Part shown: one piece after another, positions 1 through 11,212 of the stretch
Numbering within the stretch: the stretch's first letter is position 1
How the letters are laid out: the number at the start of each line of letters is the position of its first letter
Made by a program: the position numbers and the translations under genes
The notes under the pieces: model-generated
Database searches by the model: none
Seen by the model: only the letters and a program-made list of their open reading frames with translations
What the model was told of the DNA's origin: nothing
Assembly: GCA_942159475.1 (NCBI GenBank)
Contig: OW804097.1
Location: 3,389,357 to 3,453,356 of the forward strand
DNA from: Sthenelais limicola
Lineage: Eukaryota > Annelida > Polychaeta > Phyllodocida > Sigalionidae
Direction of reading: 5' to 3'
Length of the DNA stretch: 64,000 nucleotides

Positions 1-204
1 TTCAATAATCACGAGTTCGTTAACCCGATTACCTTGTTTGTTGTCTAGTTCCTGGGCGCGGCCATCTTTGTTGCAGCCTTGACCCTGACCCCCACTGACC
101 TTACGGGAGAAATCTCGCGGTTGGCGAGAGTTGCTAACCAAAATGGCGTCCTTGGTAAACGTTCGATCAACAAATGGAATTATTAACTCGTGATTTCCCG
201 GATC
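1..204 (-). other. Open frame continuing past the gag stop codon (retroelement, cut by window edge)
   Basis: Reading the minus strand in the same frame as the gag-like ORF, a TAG at 205-207 is followed by an open frame that runs to the window edge (about 68 codons, no further stop). It contains ELIIPFVDRTF and a Gly/Gln-rich stretch. This could be the next ORF of the element (in DIRS-like elements RT and tyrosine recombinase follow gag), reached by stop readthrough or by separate initiation, or it could be the rest of gag after a nonsense mutation. No enzymatic motif is visible in the short piece present. Confidence 0.45.
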
Positions 205-1089
205 CTATTTACTGGCTGTTTTCTGGTTCGTACAAACTTTTGCAGAGTGTTCCCCCGTATGGCAGCGTGAACATTTATGGGAATAAATACAACTTTTCGT
301 GTTACAACCCGTTTCTGAATTGAATCGATAGCAAAAACCTTCCTTCGCTGTGGCGGAGCGGGTCTTAGGATTAGCCTTAGTGGGTTGGGCCCGTCTGGTA
401 TTTTCATAGCTATAACACTTGAACATTTCTTCCTGATTAATTTTGCCGAATGCGGATAGGCCCGATTTCTTTGCTCTAACTCTCACTGCTTTATCATAAG
501 AAATAGACGCCTTTGTGGTATACGTATGAGAAACCTCCTTGTCGCACATCAATATAGCATGGCTGATTAACCCGGAAATATCTTTACCCTGAGCGTAAAA
601 CATTTGCAAAGTTTTTAACGTTATCAAGATCAACGAGTCAAAAGATTCAACTACTTCACCCTTCTCCATATGGTGTTCATGGCTGAATTTGTCATTTTTC
701 TTGTCCTTCCTCTTCCTACGATTTCTCGTTGTGCGGACGGAAGACCTCGACGATGAGCTCGAACTTGATCGAGATTCACTCGACGAATCACTGGGGGAAG
801 TAACGTCATATCTGCTGGATCTGTTCTTCTCCCACCCGATTTGGTCGCTGGATTCTTCATTGGTGGCTTTCGTAGCGATTGATTCTGCTATGCCCCTCAC
901 CATACCTTCGAGCGCACTCATACGACCTGACATGTCAATCTGACTGTCGATAGTCGATTCAGGAATTTTCTCTCCGCTCTGAGCCATTTCTGCGCTAATG
1001 ACAACCGATTTCACAGGTTTCCTCTTTACACACTTTTTACCAGTAGGCTTCTTATGTCTTATCTCACACCTGTTGCAAAATCGCAACAT
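205..1089 (-). CDS. DIRS-like retroelement gag-type protein with Cys/His motifs
   Basis: A 294-aa ORF starting at a true ATG (1087-1089). The N-terminus has a CxxC...H...C cluster (CNRCEIRHKKPTGKKC) of a form I associate with gag-like proteins of tyrosine-recombinase retroelements. The middle is Ser/Arg-rich and low in complexity. Near residues 195-225 is a YDKAVRVRAKKSGLSAFGKI segment resembling the conserved YDxAFRxxA block of DIRS-type gag proteins. The C-terminus has a CCCH-like finger followed by CSRCHTGEHSAKVC, a CxxCx4Hx4C-type knuckle expected to bind the element RNA. The frame ends in TAG at 205 but stays open afterwards. Seen: ORF, start, Cys/His spacing. Inferred: the element type. 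A different gag-bearing retroelement is possible because the polymerase lies outside the window. Confidence 0.7.
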   Translation of the reverse strand: MLRFCNRCEIRHKKPTGKKCVKRKPVKSVVISAEMAQSGEKIPESTIDSQIDMSGRMSALEGMVRGIAESIATKATNEESSDQIGWEKNRSSRYDVTSPSDSSSESRSSSSSSSRSSVRTTRNRRKRKDKKNDKFSHEHHMEKGEVVESFDSLILITLKTLQMFYAQGKDISGLISHAILMCDKEVSHTYTTKASISYDKAVRVRAKKSGLSAFGKINQEEMFKCYSYENTRRAQPTKANPKTRSATAKEGFCYRFNSETGCNTKSCIYSHKCSRCHTGEHSAKVCTNQKTASK

Positions 1090-1194
1090 CGTTCAGTTAT
1101 TCTGCTTAATTTAAGCCCGAATTCAAAATCTGCTGACGATGTGCACTGCTCGGCGGCTCGCGGATGAGTGATGTTCCATCGACGAGGCTCCCAC

Positions 1195-1201
1195 TTTTAT
1201 A
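1195..1201 (-). promoter_or_regulatory. TATA box candidate for the gag-like ORF
   Basis: The minus strand reads TATAAAA here, embedded in GTATAAAAGTGGG, about 105 bases upstream of the gag ATG at 1089. A start site 25-30 bases downstream would leave a leader of about 80 bases. The flanking 1,090-1,260 segment is more GC-rich than the DNA beyond it, consistent with an element leader or promoter. Confidence 0.4.
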
Positions 1202-1261
1202 CAAAGGTGACAACGTCGCCCTGGATACTCAAACTCTGGGCGCTTCCGGCTCTTCCGGTCG

Positions 1262-1941
1262 TCGGCTGTATGCGATAAATACTAGGGTTTCGTCTTTACA
1301 TTAATAATATTCCACTTTATCATTAACATTCATTATTACTTATCAAATTATTTAATCCCAGTAGTATGCAAGTCTAGTAAGGGGATCAGCTAACATCAGA
1401 GTTCAACTAGATGTCCCCCATCTAAAACGGGTAGTACTTCTCAGCATGTAGTCTCTTCAATTCCTCCATCCTTTCTGTTATTATATTACATCAACCCTGT
1501 AAATCTGCCATAAGTGGGTCGAAGCATGTGCAATCTTTATAAATCTTTATAGATCATGTGCAATCTTCCGAATGGAATGGCATTGAAATATGCAGATAAC
1601 ATCACTTGAGATCTATGTAAGCCATCTTGAAAGCTAGAGCCATATACATGCAGCCAGTAAAAGGCCTTTATAACTTCGATCAACACCTTGAATGTCGTAA
1701 ATCCACAATTGATATAGTGTGGATGAATTATCCAATCAAAACTACCACCACTATTCTATAACTCATGTGTACCATGTGGATAATAAAACATGTCAGTTGG
1801 ATCCCAGGATCTATTGAAGTCAAACTCAGACACATTTCTTCTTTTTCTGCACAAGTATAATCTATATAGCATACCTGAACAAGTTCATTTGCATTGTCAA
1901 GTCAGTAATTCCTACATTTTTTATGGAGGGTGTAGCTTTGA
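1262..1941. other. AT-rich spacer, no gene seen
   Basis: Nothing coding is recognisable. A short phrase CAGTAGTATGCAAGTCTAGT (near 1,362) recurs near 45,635, which suggests a shared dispersed repeat boundary. The segment nearest 1,941 is the 3' flank of the GPCR gene; I see no convincing AATAAA on the minus strand. Confidence 0.4.
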
Positions 1942-3066
1942 CTAAAGCTTAGACTGAAACGTGCCACTTATCTGGCTGACCTGACTCATGGTGGTGGCAT
2001 GTGAAAAAGTAGAAGAGTTTGGAGGCTTTCTACAACATGATGAAAGCATTGCAACCAATTCTGCCCTGAACTGAGAACCACTGATGGAGTACAGCAGAAA
2101 GTTGATGGCATGATTTAAGACAGCAACATAATATAAGGCAAAAAGAATGGGCTCAGTGGAATTTCCAAAGTCTATTAACTTGTAGTCTATAATGAGCAAC
2201 AAAACATTAAATGGAAGAGTGAGTGTAGTGAAGAAAAAGCCATTTACAATGAGCATGATGGTAATACTTATTATGGTGTTATCACTTGACCCTTGTGACC
2301 TTCCTGTGATGTTATTCCTGTTTCTTGAAGCTCTGACTATTGTACAGATAATTATGAAGTTACAAATGAATATCACCATGGCTGGTATGACTGAATAAAA
2401 CAATACAGCAAAGATTGTAAGAATGAAATCATAAAGCCCCAAACTCGTGGAACATGAACCAGGCTTGTTGGTGGTGTTATATTTAACAAAAGCATGGACG
2501 TTAGAGATCAAGTAAACCAAACACATTGACGTGGAGACGATAATAGCCTTTTTCTTGGTGCACCAAATCTTGGCTTTATGTGGTACACATATTGCAATAC
2601 ACCTTTCAATACTCAATGCAACTAGAAGCCAGGAACTTATCCACGGGAGGCTAAGATGCAGCCATGAATGTATCTGGCAGGCCCAGTTGTCGTTTGATAA
2701 TCTACGAACTGACAGCTCCTCAAAAATGTCTACGATGGTCTCATTTATCCACAAGATAAGTATGTCCACCACAGCAAGTGTTCTCATATAAATGGATACA
2801 CTCATATGAGAGAATTTCTTCCTGCTGAGGACAAAGAGAACAAGTATATTTCCAATAGTTCCAAAAGCTGTTAGTATTGGGGCAAGTATTCTGTTCATAA
2901 GCAAATAGTCAAAACCATCTGTTCCTTCAGTCTCTGTGTCATTCACAGTTACAGAAGTAGTTAGTTCATTGAACATGATTCCATATGGAAAAGTCACATT
3001 GTCTATAGTTCCATTATGTCCATATTCATTGGTAATGGTATTCCTAGTTATGTTAATCCAAATCAT
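1942..3066 (-). CDS. Class A (rhodopsin-like) peptide-type GPCR, single exon
   Basis: A 374-aa seven-helix receptor at the cell surface. The extracellular N-terminus has several N-glycosylation sequons (NIT, NGT, NVT, NDT). Helix 1 carries GTIGNILVL, helix 2 LAVVDILIL (the conserved Asp), and the helix 3 start has the disulphide Cys in NWACQIHSW. The usual DRY is ERC (SIERCIAI). Helix 6 lacks the CWxP motif (it has LTLPFN). Helix 7 has NHAINFLLYSISGSQFR, an NFxxY variant of NPxxY of the kind seen in FMRFamide/GPR139-like peptide receptors. A Ser/Thr-rich tail follows. The ligand cannot be told from sequence. Start choice: the only ATG that precedes helix 1 without entering the minisatellite is at 3,064-3,066; the frame stays open further upstream only through repeat sequence with no ATG. 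Intronless GPCR genes are common in expanded invertebrate receptor families. Confidence 0.88.
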   Translation of the reverse strand: MIWINITRNTITNEYGHNGTIDNVTFPYGIMFNELTTSVTVNDTETEGTDGFDYLLMNRILAPILTAFGTIGNILVLFVLSRKKFSHMSVSIYMRTLAVVDILILWINETIVDIFEELSVRRLSNDNWACQIHSWLHLSLPWISSWLLVALSIERCIAICVPHKAKIWCTKKKAIIVSTSMCLVYLISNVHAFVKYNTTNKPGSCSTSLGLYDFILTIFAVLFYSVIPAMVIFICNFIIICTIVRASRNRNNITGRSQGSSDNTIISITIMLIVNGFFFTTLTLPFNVLLLIIDYKLIDFGNSTEPILFALYYVAVLNHAINFLLYSISGSQFRAELVAMLSSCCRKPPNSSTFSHATTMSQVSQISGTFQSKL

Positions 3067-3070
3067 TTTG

Positions 3071-3330
3071 AATCTAAGTAACTGTTCACCAAAGTCAAGT
3101 AACTGGTCGCCAAAGTCAAATAACTGGTTACCAAAGTCAAATAACTGGTTACCAAAGTCAAATAACTGGTCTCCAAAGTCAAATAACTGGTTACCAAAGT
3201 CCAATAACTGGTTGCCAAAGTCAAGTAACTGGTCGCCAAAGTCAAATAACTGGTCACCAAAGTCAAATAACTGGTCACCAAAGTCAAATAATTGGTTACC
3301 AAAGTCAAATAACTGGTTCCCAAAGTTAAG
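3071..3330. repeat. 21-bp minisatellite at the 5' edge of the GPCR gene
   Basis: About 12 tandem copies of a 21-bp unit (CCAAAGTCAAATAACTGGTT plus one base), with variation mainly at the end of the unit. Because 21 is a multiple of 3 the array is open in several frames on both strands, which gives spurious ORFs. It ends a few bases before the GPCR ATG, so it lies in the 5' UTR or core promoter. Each unit has TAACTG, which fits a Myb-site consensus; any regulatory role is inference. Confidence 0.93.
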
Positions 3331-3488
3331 TATACACTACAGGTTGTACAGTCTGGTCCAAAGCTTGTACACAACAACTCTGTGTGTGTGCATAAACTCT
3401 TAAATACATCCACAGCGAGGAAGTAGGCAGTTACAGGTGTACATCACAGGTAGGATATTGATCTGCGTCATAACAATATTCATATTGA

Positions 3489-3770
3489 TAGGGGATTTGC
3501 ATGTCGGCCATCTTAAATATGAAAGTGGCACTCTCAGTTAACTCTCATTCTTGTTCCATTCTTTTCCAATGTATCTAAAAAAATATTTGACAACCATTTT
3601 GGAGATTTTGTCTCATTGGTTTTGCATTGAGTTCTAAAAGTCCCCATTTGTATTTGTATTCCTATAGAAAGAGTGTTCAGCATGGTATATTCATAAATAC
3701 TCCAATGTCAATATCCTTGTGTCCATGCTTTCACAATCCATGTACAAGGCGTGGGAATGCCTATATGTTA
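3489..3770. mobile_element. Degenerate MITE family C copy
   Basis: Begins with GGGGATTTGCATGTCGGCCA, close to the family C terminus, and further on has text resembling the interior of the complete copy at 12,844-13,185. It is heavily diverged and its 3' end is unclear. The rest of 3,331-4,072 holds no recognisable gene; a (TTTGAT)n-like simple tract at 3,997-4,018 resembles a LINE 3' tail. Confidence 0.5.
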
Positions 3771-4072
3771 CACCTGTAAAATGTAAGCACAGCAATCCCT
3801 GATGCACTTGGTGGTCTATCAACAATGGTGTAATTTGTCAGATTTAATTCTAGATGCTTTTAAATGGATTTCATTTTAATATGCAGTTGTAAATGCATCT
3901 GATCTAATATGTACAAAAATAAATTGCTGAATACAATAATCAATATATCATCACAAAGGAACCTTACAATCTATGCATTAGAGAGATTTGTAGATGAATT
4001 TGATTTGATTTGATTTGTAATTGACATTGACATCACACAAAGATCACTGCCCATAAATCTCTTGAACATGCG

Positions 4073-4290
4073 TCCGATTTTCAGAAAATGTACAACTGGT
4101 AGCTCTACGCAATAAGCAAATTTTGCTAAATAAGGCTGAAATTTGGTCGATACTAGGTAAATTTGAGTGTATTTGACATTGCATTGATTCTAGCAATCTG
4201 TTTGGTTAGATTGAACTTTATTCTGAACTTTATTTTCATCTGTTATTTCAGAGAATTGGTGAAGGTGAATTGTACATTTGCTGGTGATTT
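4073..4290. mobile_element. MITE family B copy (diverged)
   Basis: Starts near CCGATTTTCAGAAAATGTAC and carries the family B interior in order (GCATTGATTCTAGCAATCTG, GGTTAG, then GAATTGTACATTTGC). Its terminal inverted repeats are mutated, so it is an old copy. Confidence 0.75.
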
Positions 4291-5107
4291 CCCCTATAAA
4301 AGTATAATAGGTAGACATAAACACCTAACCTGCCTGCGATTAGCACCAATTCTGAAATCCTTTGTACAGTGTTCAGTCAACACTGGGCATTGGTTTTATT
4401 CCTGTCTGGCCCAGGTGAAACGTGTGTGAAATTCTGACCATTGAAGTAGTTAAGAAATAATTGTTTACCTGCCATGGACAGGTGAGGGTAGATTTGCACA
4501 AGTCCCTTTCATGTCCTTGGTGAAATAGTTTTGATCTCTTTATTCTATTCGATTGTAAACAACTTTGAATAATAAATACCTGTCTATAAGGCATTCAAAT
4601 ATTGATCAAAGTAAATTTATAGATCGAGGATCTTACAGGGTATATTTAGTTCATGGCTGAATTCTAAATTTCTCAATGAATCTAGGGTAATAGTTCTCTT
4701 GTAAGCTTGTTCTCTGTTCTATTATAACAATTTATTTCTAAAAGACAGCAACGTGTAAAAATATCCATTCTGGATATCGCTTTTGTTTTATGTAACTTAA
4801 TTATCTTCTGCCTTAAATGAATAAAAAATAAATGATAATTATGGAAAACATTCTTTGTCGAAAATGCAAGGATATTTCACCCTTATGAATTAGTCAGATT
4901 TGTTAGAAAAATCAGATTTGTAAATGAGTTGACAACATCTTTCATCATAATGTGGAATTCTTTTTAAAAATGTGTTCTAGATGTAAAAGATGAGATAATA
5001 ATTGGAGTGTTTGGGTGCATGTAGTATTTATTCCCATTACTCAGATCATACCCTGGTGACGGATAATATCCACTTGAGGTGGAATAAGACAATCACAGAG
5101 CATCTAT
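4291..5107. other. AT-rich spacer, nothing recognised
   Basis: No coding frame with recognisable content, no tandem array and no clear MITE end. Confidence 0.4.
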
Positions 5108-5455
5108 AAGATCCGTTTTAGGAAAATGAGTCATGAGTCGCAAAATATGGATTTTGAGATATCACCATATTTGGAAAAAGGAAATCAAGCTGATTCCATT
5201 GATAGTAAACATTGGGACACCTAATAACTATGTCTATATTTTAAGTTTGATATTTTTATTTGGGGAAAAAGAGTTTGCAATGTTTCTGGGTGGCTAATAA
5301 ACAGTAAAGTAACTAAATATACTCCATACAAAGGCCTTCAAAACGCAAGGATATATTCAATACAATGTCCTGAAATTTGATACATAGATTCATATAACTA
5401 TAAGTACTAAACCCTCCAAAAATCAGAACATTTTAATAAGAGATCCTGCACTGGT
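5108..5455. mobile_element. MITE family A copy, 3' truncated
   Basis: Starts GATCCGTTTTAGGAAAATGA and follows the family A interior up to the segment with CCTCCAAAAATCAGAACATT. The far terminal repeat (GCGACTT..CTCATTTTCC) is missing. Confidence 0.82.
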
Positions 5456-6159
5456 ATTATTTATGTATCAAAGGTGTCACCCATATCTAAGAACGAAGAC
5501 AATGAGATTGAATATGAATATATATTTATTTGGCTCGGCAGGCAAGGTAATGCATTCTCCCTTACAATTCCCAACAAAAGTAGAAAAAGAAGAGAAAAAA
5601 CCCAGAGCTTCACCGACTGTGGGACAGCTTTGTTTAAATGTTTGAATGTTCAAGCTTGGCGCGTTGGGTGTTGCTAGGCTGCGACCGGTTCCGGTTGGCG
5701 AGTCATGTTACGTTCACGATATAAATGTATACAACCATATGGGTCAGATTTTCAGAAAATGTTAATGATGAATATTGTAGTCAGGACAGCATGATAGAGT
5801 CTGTGATTAGAACTCTGGTGATAGGGGCACTGGAGATTGGTACATATTTGTACATAAATAAGAATTTAAATTAAAAATAAATAAACAAATATTCACATAA
5901 TGTGTTAAACCATTTTGTACTTGATAGGTCTCAACATAAGGATGATAATACTTTTTAGTTTGTGAAAATATTCCAATTAGGAGGAAAGTTATAGTCAAAT
6001 GAACTAAAAACAAACATGCAGAACCTGGATGTTCGAAAGGAATTCAGAAAGGAACTCCAATCAGCAATCAGAGCTCGTGTGCAGGTTGACTAAAAACATG
6101 GATCTCAAAAGATGAATAATAATGTCATTAAGTATTATTAACCATGGGTGATGTCACTC
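5456..6159. other. Spacer with a lone family B end
   Basis: At about 5,740-5,763 one isolated family B terminus (GGGTCAGATTTTCAGAAAAT) is present without the rest. No gene seen. Confidence 0.45.
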
Positions 6160-6385
6160 GATAAATTCCCAACCTCTTGTATTTTGTATTTTATTGACTT
6201 ACATGCTCTGGTTTGGGCAATAATGTCAAGCATTAATTATTATCTGTGGGTGACGTCACTATCCCCATCAACTGCTATACTTCTACTTGTAAGAAATTTA
6301 TCTGTTGATAAATTCAAAACCTCTTGTTTTTTTTGTATTTTATTGACTTACATGCTCTAGTTTGGGCGATAATGTACTATATCAT
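6160..6385. repeat. Two-copy tandem duplication (unit about 150 bp)
   Basis: The block GATAAATTC..AACCTCTTGT followed by TATTTTATTGACTTACATGC and GTTTGGGC occurs twice, about 150 bases apart, with a few substitutions. Function unknown. Confidence 0.7.
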
Positions 6386-6804
6386 AAACCTGTAATTTCC
6401 ACATTAATTTAACACTGTTCTGTGTACCACTCGATATATGTTAAAGCCCTCGGTCCCACCCACTATCATTGGAAATAGGGTGAAATTGGACGAAACAAAT
6501 GTAAAAATCCATACTGTACTGAATGGATTTATAACTACTCATAAGCCAAGTGTCACTTATACCATGTGAACTTCATGCTGTATTGTATGACAGTGCTATT
6601 GAATTAATACTCATTTAACTAAGTCACTTATAACCTCATGTAGTTTATCTAGACAATGTCACGTAGCTCCTCCTCTAGCTTTATTCTAAATTCATGGTAA
6701 CTGCCGGAAGAATATGAACTCTTGCAGTTTCATAAATGGTATGTCGACCAATTTGTCTCTCTCATAAAAAAAAACCCACAACTACTACTGTACTTGTACT
6801 CATT

Positions 6805-6845
6805 TTAAGACAAATAAAAAACCACTTATCTTATCTTATCTTAAA
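6805..6845 (+). repeat. LINE-type 3' tail with (TTATC)n
   Basis: AATAAAAAACCAC is followed by repeated TTATC. An AATAAA-like signal with a pentanucleotide tail also ends near 27,349. This is typical of 3' ends left by 5'-truncated non-LTR retrotransposons. Confidence 0.5.
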
Positions 6846-7127
6846 TAACCATTCCAGTAATGGTAATTATAATGGCAGCGACAACGGTGACAGTTCATTG
6901 ACCTGGTTCCCATTATACAGATATTATATTCAGAATGTGTATACAGAAATATAACATTGATTGCCCCTTGTTCTCTTTTTAATTTGACTTGAATACTTGT
7001 ATTGGTATTTTCATGAAGGTAAATGTGAGTTCTGTTTAAATATTTAGAGGCGAAATTCTTAGAGTTAAAGGTTCTCTTTATTATGTCCCAACAACACATG
7101 TCAGTGCCATTGTCAGTGTCAGCGTCA

Positions 7128-7168
7128 GTGTCAGCGTCACGTGTGGAATACACACGTGACGCTGACAC
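7128..7168. other. Perfect 18-bp inverted repeat (hairpin)
   Basis: GTGTCAGCGTCACGTGTG, a 5-base loop (GAATA), then the exact reverse complement. It follows a short (GTCAGY)n tract. Each arm contains CACGTG. No adjacent gene explains it. Confidence 0.9.
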
Positions 7169-9115
7169 ATTTTCCACCCTACCTTCTGATTAAGTAGAAC
7201 CTGGGTGGATTTATGGTTTTTGAAATGAAGTATGTGTGGTATCTCGTCTATATGGATATTAATATTCTTAGGAAAATCTATGTAAATATGGGGTAATTCT
7301 GATGTATTTCGGGTGGGCGGATAGGATAAAACTATTGAAAAATGTCTCCCATCGTTTTTTTCCATTCAAATACGCAAAATACGATTTTAGGGTCAAATGA
7401 CGACAAAATGGTGGATTTGCTCATATATAGTGTGAATAGAATAGAAAATCTTGTATTTGTCCAAGATAAGCTTACAGTAAAAGAGAGACAAATAGGTCGA
7501 CATGCCTATGCATCGAAAATGGACAAGACAACTACACAACTATAACCTATAATTTTAACCTATAATTCTATCCGTTGTCACAAAAGGATTGACACTCTAA
7601 CTAAACACGGATCTCGAACCGTCTCATACATCATGACTGACCACCGAACACTTAATTTCAAATACTGACTAAATACAATATATGTTAGCATGCAAGATTT
7701 GCCTGGAAGACCTGCATGTCACTTGACTTGTAGATGGTATGTTCTTTTCTGATTGTAATGTGTTGTCTGTTCAGAATAAAAATCCTATATATATAATATG
7801 TCAATGCATTTCTTCCTGCTGTTACCCAGATTGGAATATGAAATTATCAATACAGGTGAGTATGTAACAGAGTAAATATATCTAACAACTAGGGTGTGGT
7901 TCGTATATATCCAGAAGTATCAAACCGCCCATAATATATTTTTTCCTGTGATAAATGAGTTGCTTGTGACTGACGTTTACCTTACAGATTGTTGAATGAT
8001 CCCCCTACCCCTCTCTTCCCCCCTCCTACGCACACACCACCGCTGTTGTGTGTGCGTGATGCTAGGCCTGGCATTAGGGTGCCCTTAGGGCTCCAACATG
8101 GTGGCGCAAATGGCGGTCGGCAAGTCCCAATGCATCCCCATAGGATTACTATAGGAATATCGAGAATCTATTTTAAAGCCCAAATGGATTATTTCTTCGG
8201 ACAAAACTTGGAGAGGACATAATATAATTTCGATTCTGCGGTAAGGATTTCGGCTATCGGTATGTTTAATAGGAAAACTGCATGATCTCCGTGAGTTCTC
8301 TATAGACTTGGGTCTTGACTGTAAAAGCCTCGGGCAACGGATATGATTCTAAGTATGCCAGCTGCCAGGTTATTGTCGCCGATCGTCAAGGTACATTAAT
8401 ATACGTTATATAAATCTTTATTCCGGTTAGCCTGTATGTACTCTGGGCTTACACAGTCTCAACAATTAATTCACAAGGAAACCTTTCCAAGACTCTGTTG
8501 CTCTAGACGCAGTTGTGTACATCATTTTATTATTTTCAATCCAAAACAAGGTGAGAACAGAACATGGGTTATTTGAGTTTGGTTTGGTTTATTGGGGTTC
8601 CAACGTTTCGGTCAACATACAACTTTTATCAAGGAGGAGTGATTTTACTTGAGATTGATGTTACCTAAGTACTAAAATGTGCACTGTTGTTGCCATAGTT
8701 ACCTATTGTATACTGGGTCCCAAGTTAAGATATGTGCCTTTAATTCCCAGGAGGAATGTGCACCAGATAAATAACTTTTAATATGTATTTTCTTAAAAAT
8801 AATCAGTTCAGAGTCAGGAAATCGTGTAATAAAAATCTTTCTATCATACAGAGTATAAATTTTACTGAGATAAATAAATTGTTGTGAAAAGCATTTCTTG
8901 TAAATGTCTATAGTTTCATGTGAGTTGGTGGCCATTTGTCACATTGATATAAAACTCGAATAAATGAGTCAATAATTTTGTGTTTTTTTCTATTTATTTA
9001 TTGCATTATGAGGTACATTAGAAATTAATAATCTGACATCTTGCGGGGAATGTATATTCACATGAAACATTTCATATCATCATTGCATGAAAGCTGCGCT
9101 CTCAGATATTACGAC
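7169..9115. other. Spacer without a recognised gene
   Basis: Around 7,700-7,800 there is a phrase CCTGGAAGACCTGCATGTC followed by AATAAAAATCC, similar to 3' ends at 24,850 and 43,190, so probably a short LINE 3' fragment. At 8,095-8,245 a more GC-rich patch has GGTGGCGCAAATGGCGGTCG and a GCGGTAAGG donor-like motif; no ORF supports an exon. The rest is AT-rich and featureless. Confidence 0.4.
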
Positions 9116-9127
9116 CAAATACACAAC

Positions 9128-10698
9128 ATGGATACCAGTATGTCACATAACATGAATACCAGTATGTCACATGACATGAATACCAGTATGTCACATGACA
9201 TGAATACCATTATATCACATGACATGAATACCATTATATCACATGACATGAATACCATTATATCACATGACATGAATACCAGTATGTCACATGACATGAA
9301 TACCAGTATGTCACATGACATGAATACCATTATATCACATGACATGAATACCATTATATCACATGACATGAATACCAGTAGGTCACATGACATGAATACC
9401 ATTATATCACATGACATGAATACCATTATATCACATGACATGAATACCAGTATGTCACATGACATGAATACCAGTATGTCACATGACATGAATACCAGTA
9501 TGTCACATGACATGAATACCATTATATCACATGACATGAATACCATTATATCACATGACATGAATACCAGTATGTCACATGACATGAATACCATTATATC
9601 ACATGACATGAATACCATTATATCACATGACATGAATACCATTATATCACATGACATGAATACCAGTATGTCACATGACATGAATACCAGTATGTCACAT
9701 GACATGAATACCATTATATCACATGACATGAATACCATTATATCACATGACATGAATACCAGTAGGTCACATGACATGAATACCAGTAGGTCACATGACA
9801 TGAATACCATTATATCACATGACATGAATACCAGTATGTCACATGACATGAATACCATTATATCACATGACATGAATACCAGTATGTCACATGACATGAA
9901 TACCATTATATCACATGACATGAATACCAGTATATCACATGACATGAATACCAGTATATCACATGACATAAATACCATTATATCACATGACCTGAATACC
10001 AGTATGTCACATGACATGAATACCAGTATATCACATGACATGAATACCATTATATCACATGACATGAATACCATTATATCACATGACATGAATACCATTA
10101 TATCACATGACATGAATACCAGTATGTCACATGACATGAATACCATTATATCACATGACATGAATACCATTATATCACATGACATGAATACCATTATATC
10201 ACATGACATGAATACCATTATATCACATGACATGAATACCAGTATATCACATGACATGAATACCAGTAGGTCACATGACATGAATACCATTATATCACAT
10301 GACATGAATACCAGTAGGTCACATGACATGAATATCATTATATCACATGACATGAATTCCAGTAGGTCACATGACATGAATACCAGTATATCACATGACA
10401 TGCATACCATTATATCACATGACATGAATACCAGTATGTCACATGACATGAATACCATTATATCACATGACATGAATACCAGTATGTCACATGACATGAA
10501 TACCAGTATGTCACATGACATGAATACCATTATATCACATGACATGAATACCATTATATCACATGACATGAATACCATTATATCACATGACATGAATACC
10601 AGTATGTCACATGACATGAATACCAGTATGTCACATGACATGAATACCAGTATATCACATGACATGAATACCAGTATGTCACATGACATGAATGCCAG
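9128..10698. repeat. 24-bp minisatellite, about 65 copies
   Basis: The unit is built from ATGACATGAATACC plus AGTATGTCAC or ATTATATCAC, exactly 24 bp, with no change of register over about 1.57 kb. Two main unit types alternate irregularly; AGTAGG and AGTATA are minor types. Since 24 is a multiple of 3, both strands are open (an SHDMNTSM/SHDMNTII 8-aa repeat on the plus strand), but there is no independent evidence of translation. Confidence 0.97.
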
Positions 10699-10814
10699 CA
10701 GCTGATTGGTTCATGGAATAGACAGGCCCGCCCCCAGGATTTCTAAAATCCAATATTCACGTTTAGATCATCATGAGAAAATAGTAAATCCTGCTGTGAG
10801 AGATTAATTTCGTC

Positions 10815-11205
10815 TCTACTAAAGCTTTAATATTAATAACATTCCTGTGTTATAATGATTTATAATATGCATTACAGTACTGCTAAAGCTTTAATATCAA
10901 TAACATTCCTGTGTTATAATGATTTATAATATGCATTACAGTACTGCTAAAGCTTTAATATCAATAACATTCCTGTGTTATAATGATGTATAATATGCAC
11001 TACAGTTCTACTAAAGCTTTAATATCAATAACATTCCTGTGTTATAATGATTTATAATATGCACTACAGTTCTACTAAAGCTTTAATATCAATAACATTC
11101 CTGTGTTATAATGATTTATAATATGCACTACAGTTCTACTAAAGCTTTAATATCAATAACATTCCTGTGTTATAATGATTTATAATATGCATTACAGTTC
11201 TGCTA
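10815..11205. repeat. 64-bp tandem repeat, about 6 copies
   Basis: The unit contains CTAAAGCTTTAATATCAATA then ACATTCCTGTGTTATAATGA and ATAATATGCAYTACAGT. Spacing measured between successive CTGCTAAAG starts is 64 bases. Copies are nearly identical. Confidence 0.93.
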
Positions 11206-11212
11206 AATGATT

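Noticed and set aside
3067..3204. N-terminal extension of the GPCR with DFGNQLF repeats
   Set aside because: It begins at a TTG within the minisatellite; no ATG exists in frame there and the ATG at 3,066 gives a complete receptor.
8095..8245. Promoter or first exon of a plus-strand gene
   Set aside because: Only a GC-rich patch and one donor-like motif; no downstream exon found.
9128..10698. CRISPR-like direct repeats here and in the 28-bp array
   Set aside because: Repeats are head-to-tail without spacers, no cas genes are present and the DNA is from an animal genome.
9041..10705. 554-codon plus-strand frame (and a 526-codon frame on the other strand) as a repeat protein
   Set aside because: Both frames are produced by a 24-bp repeat without stops; there is no domain, no splice support and no codon bias beyond the repeat.
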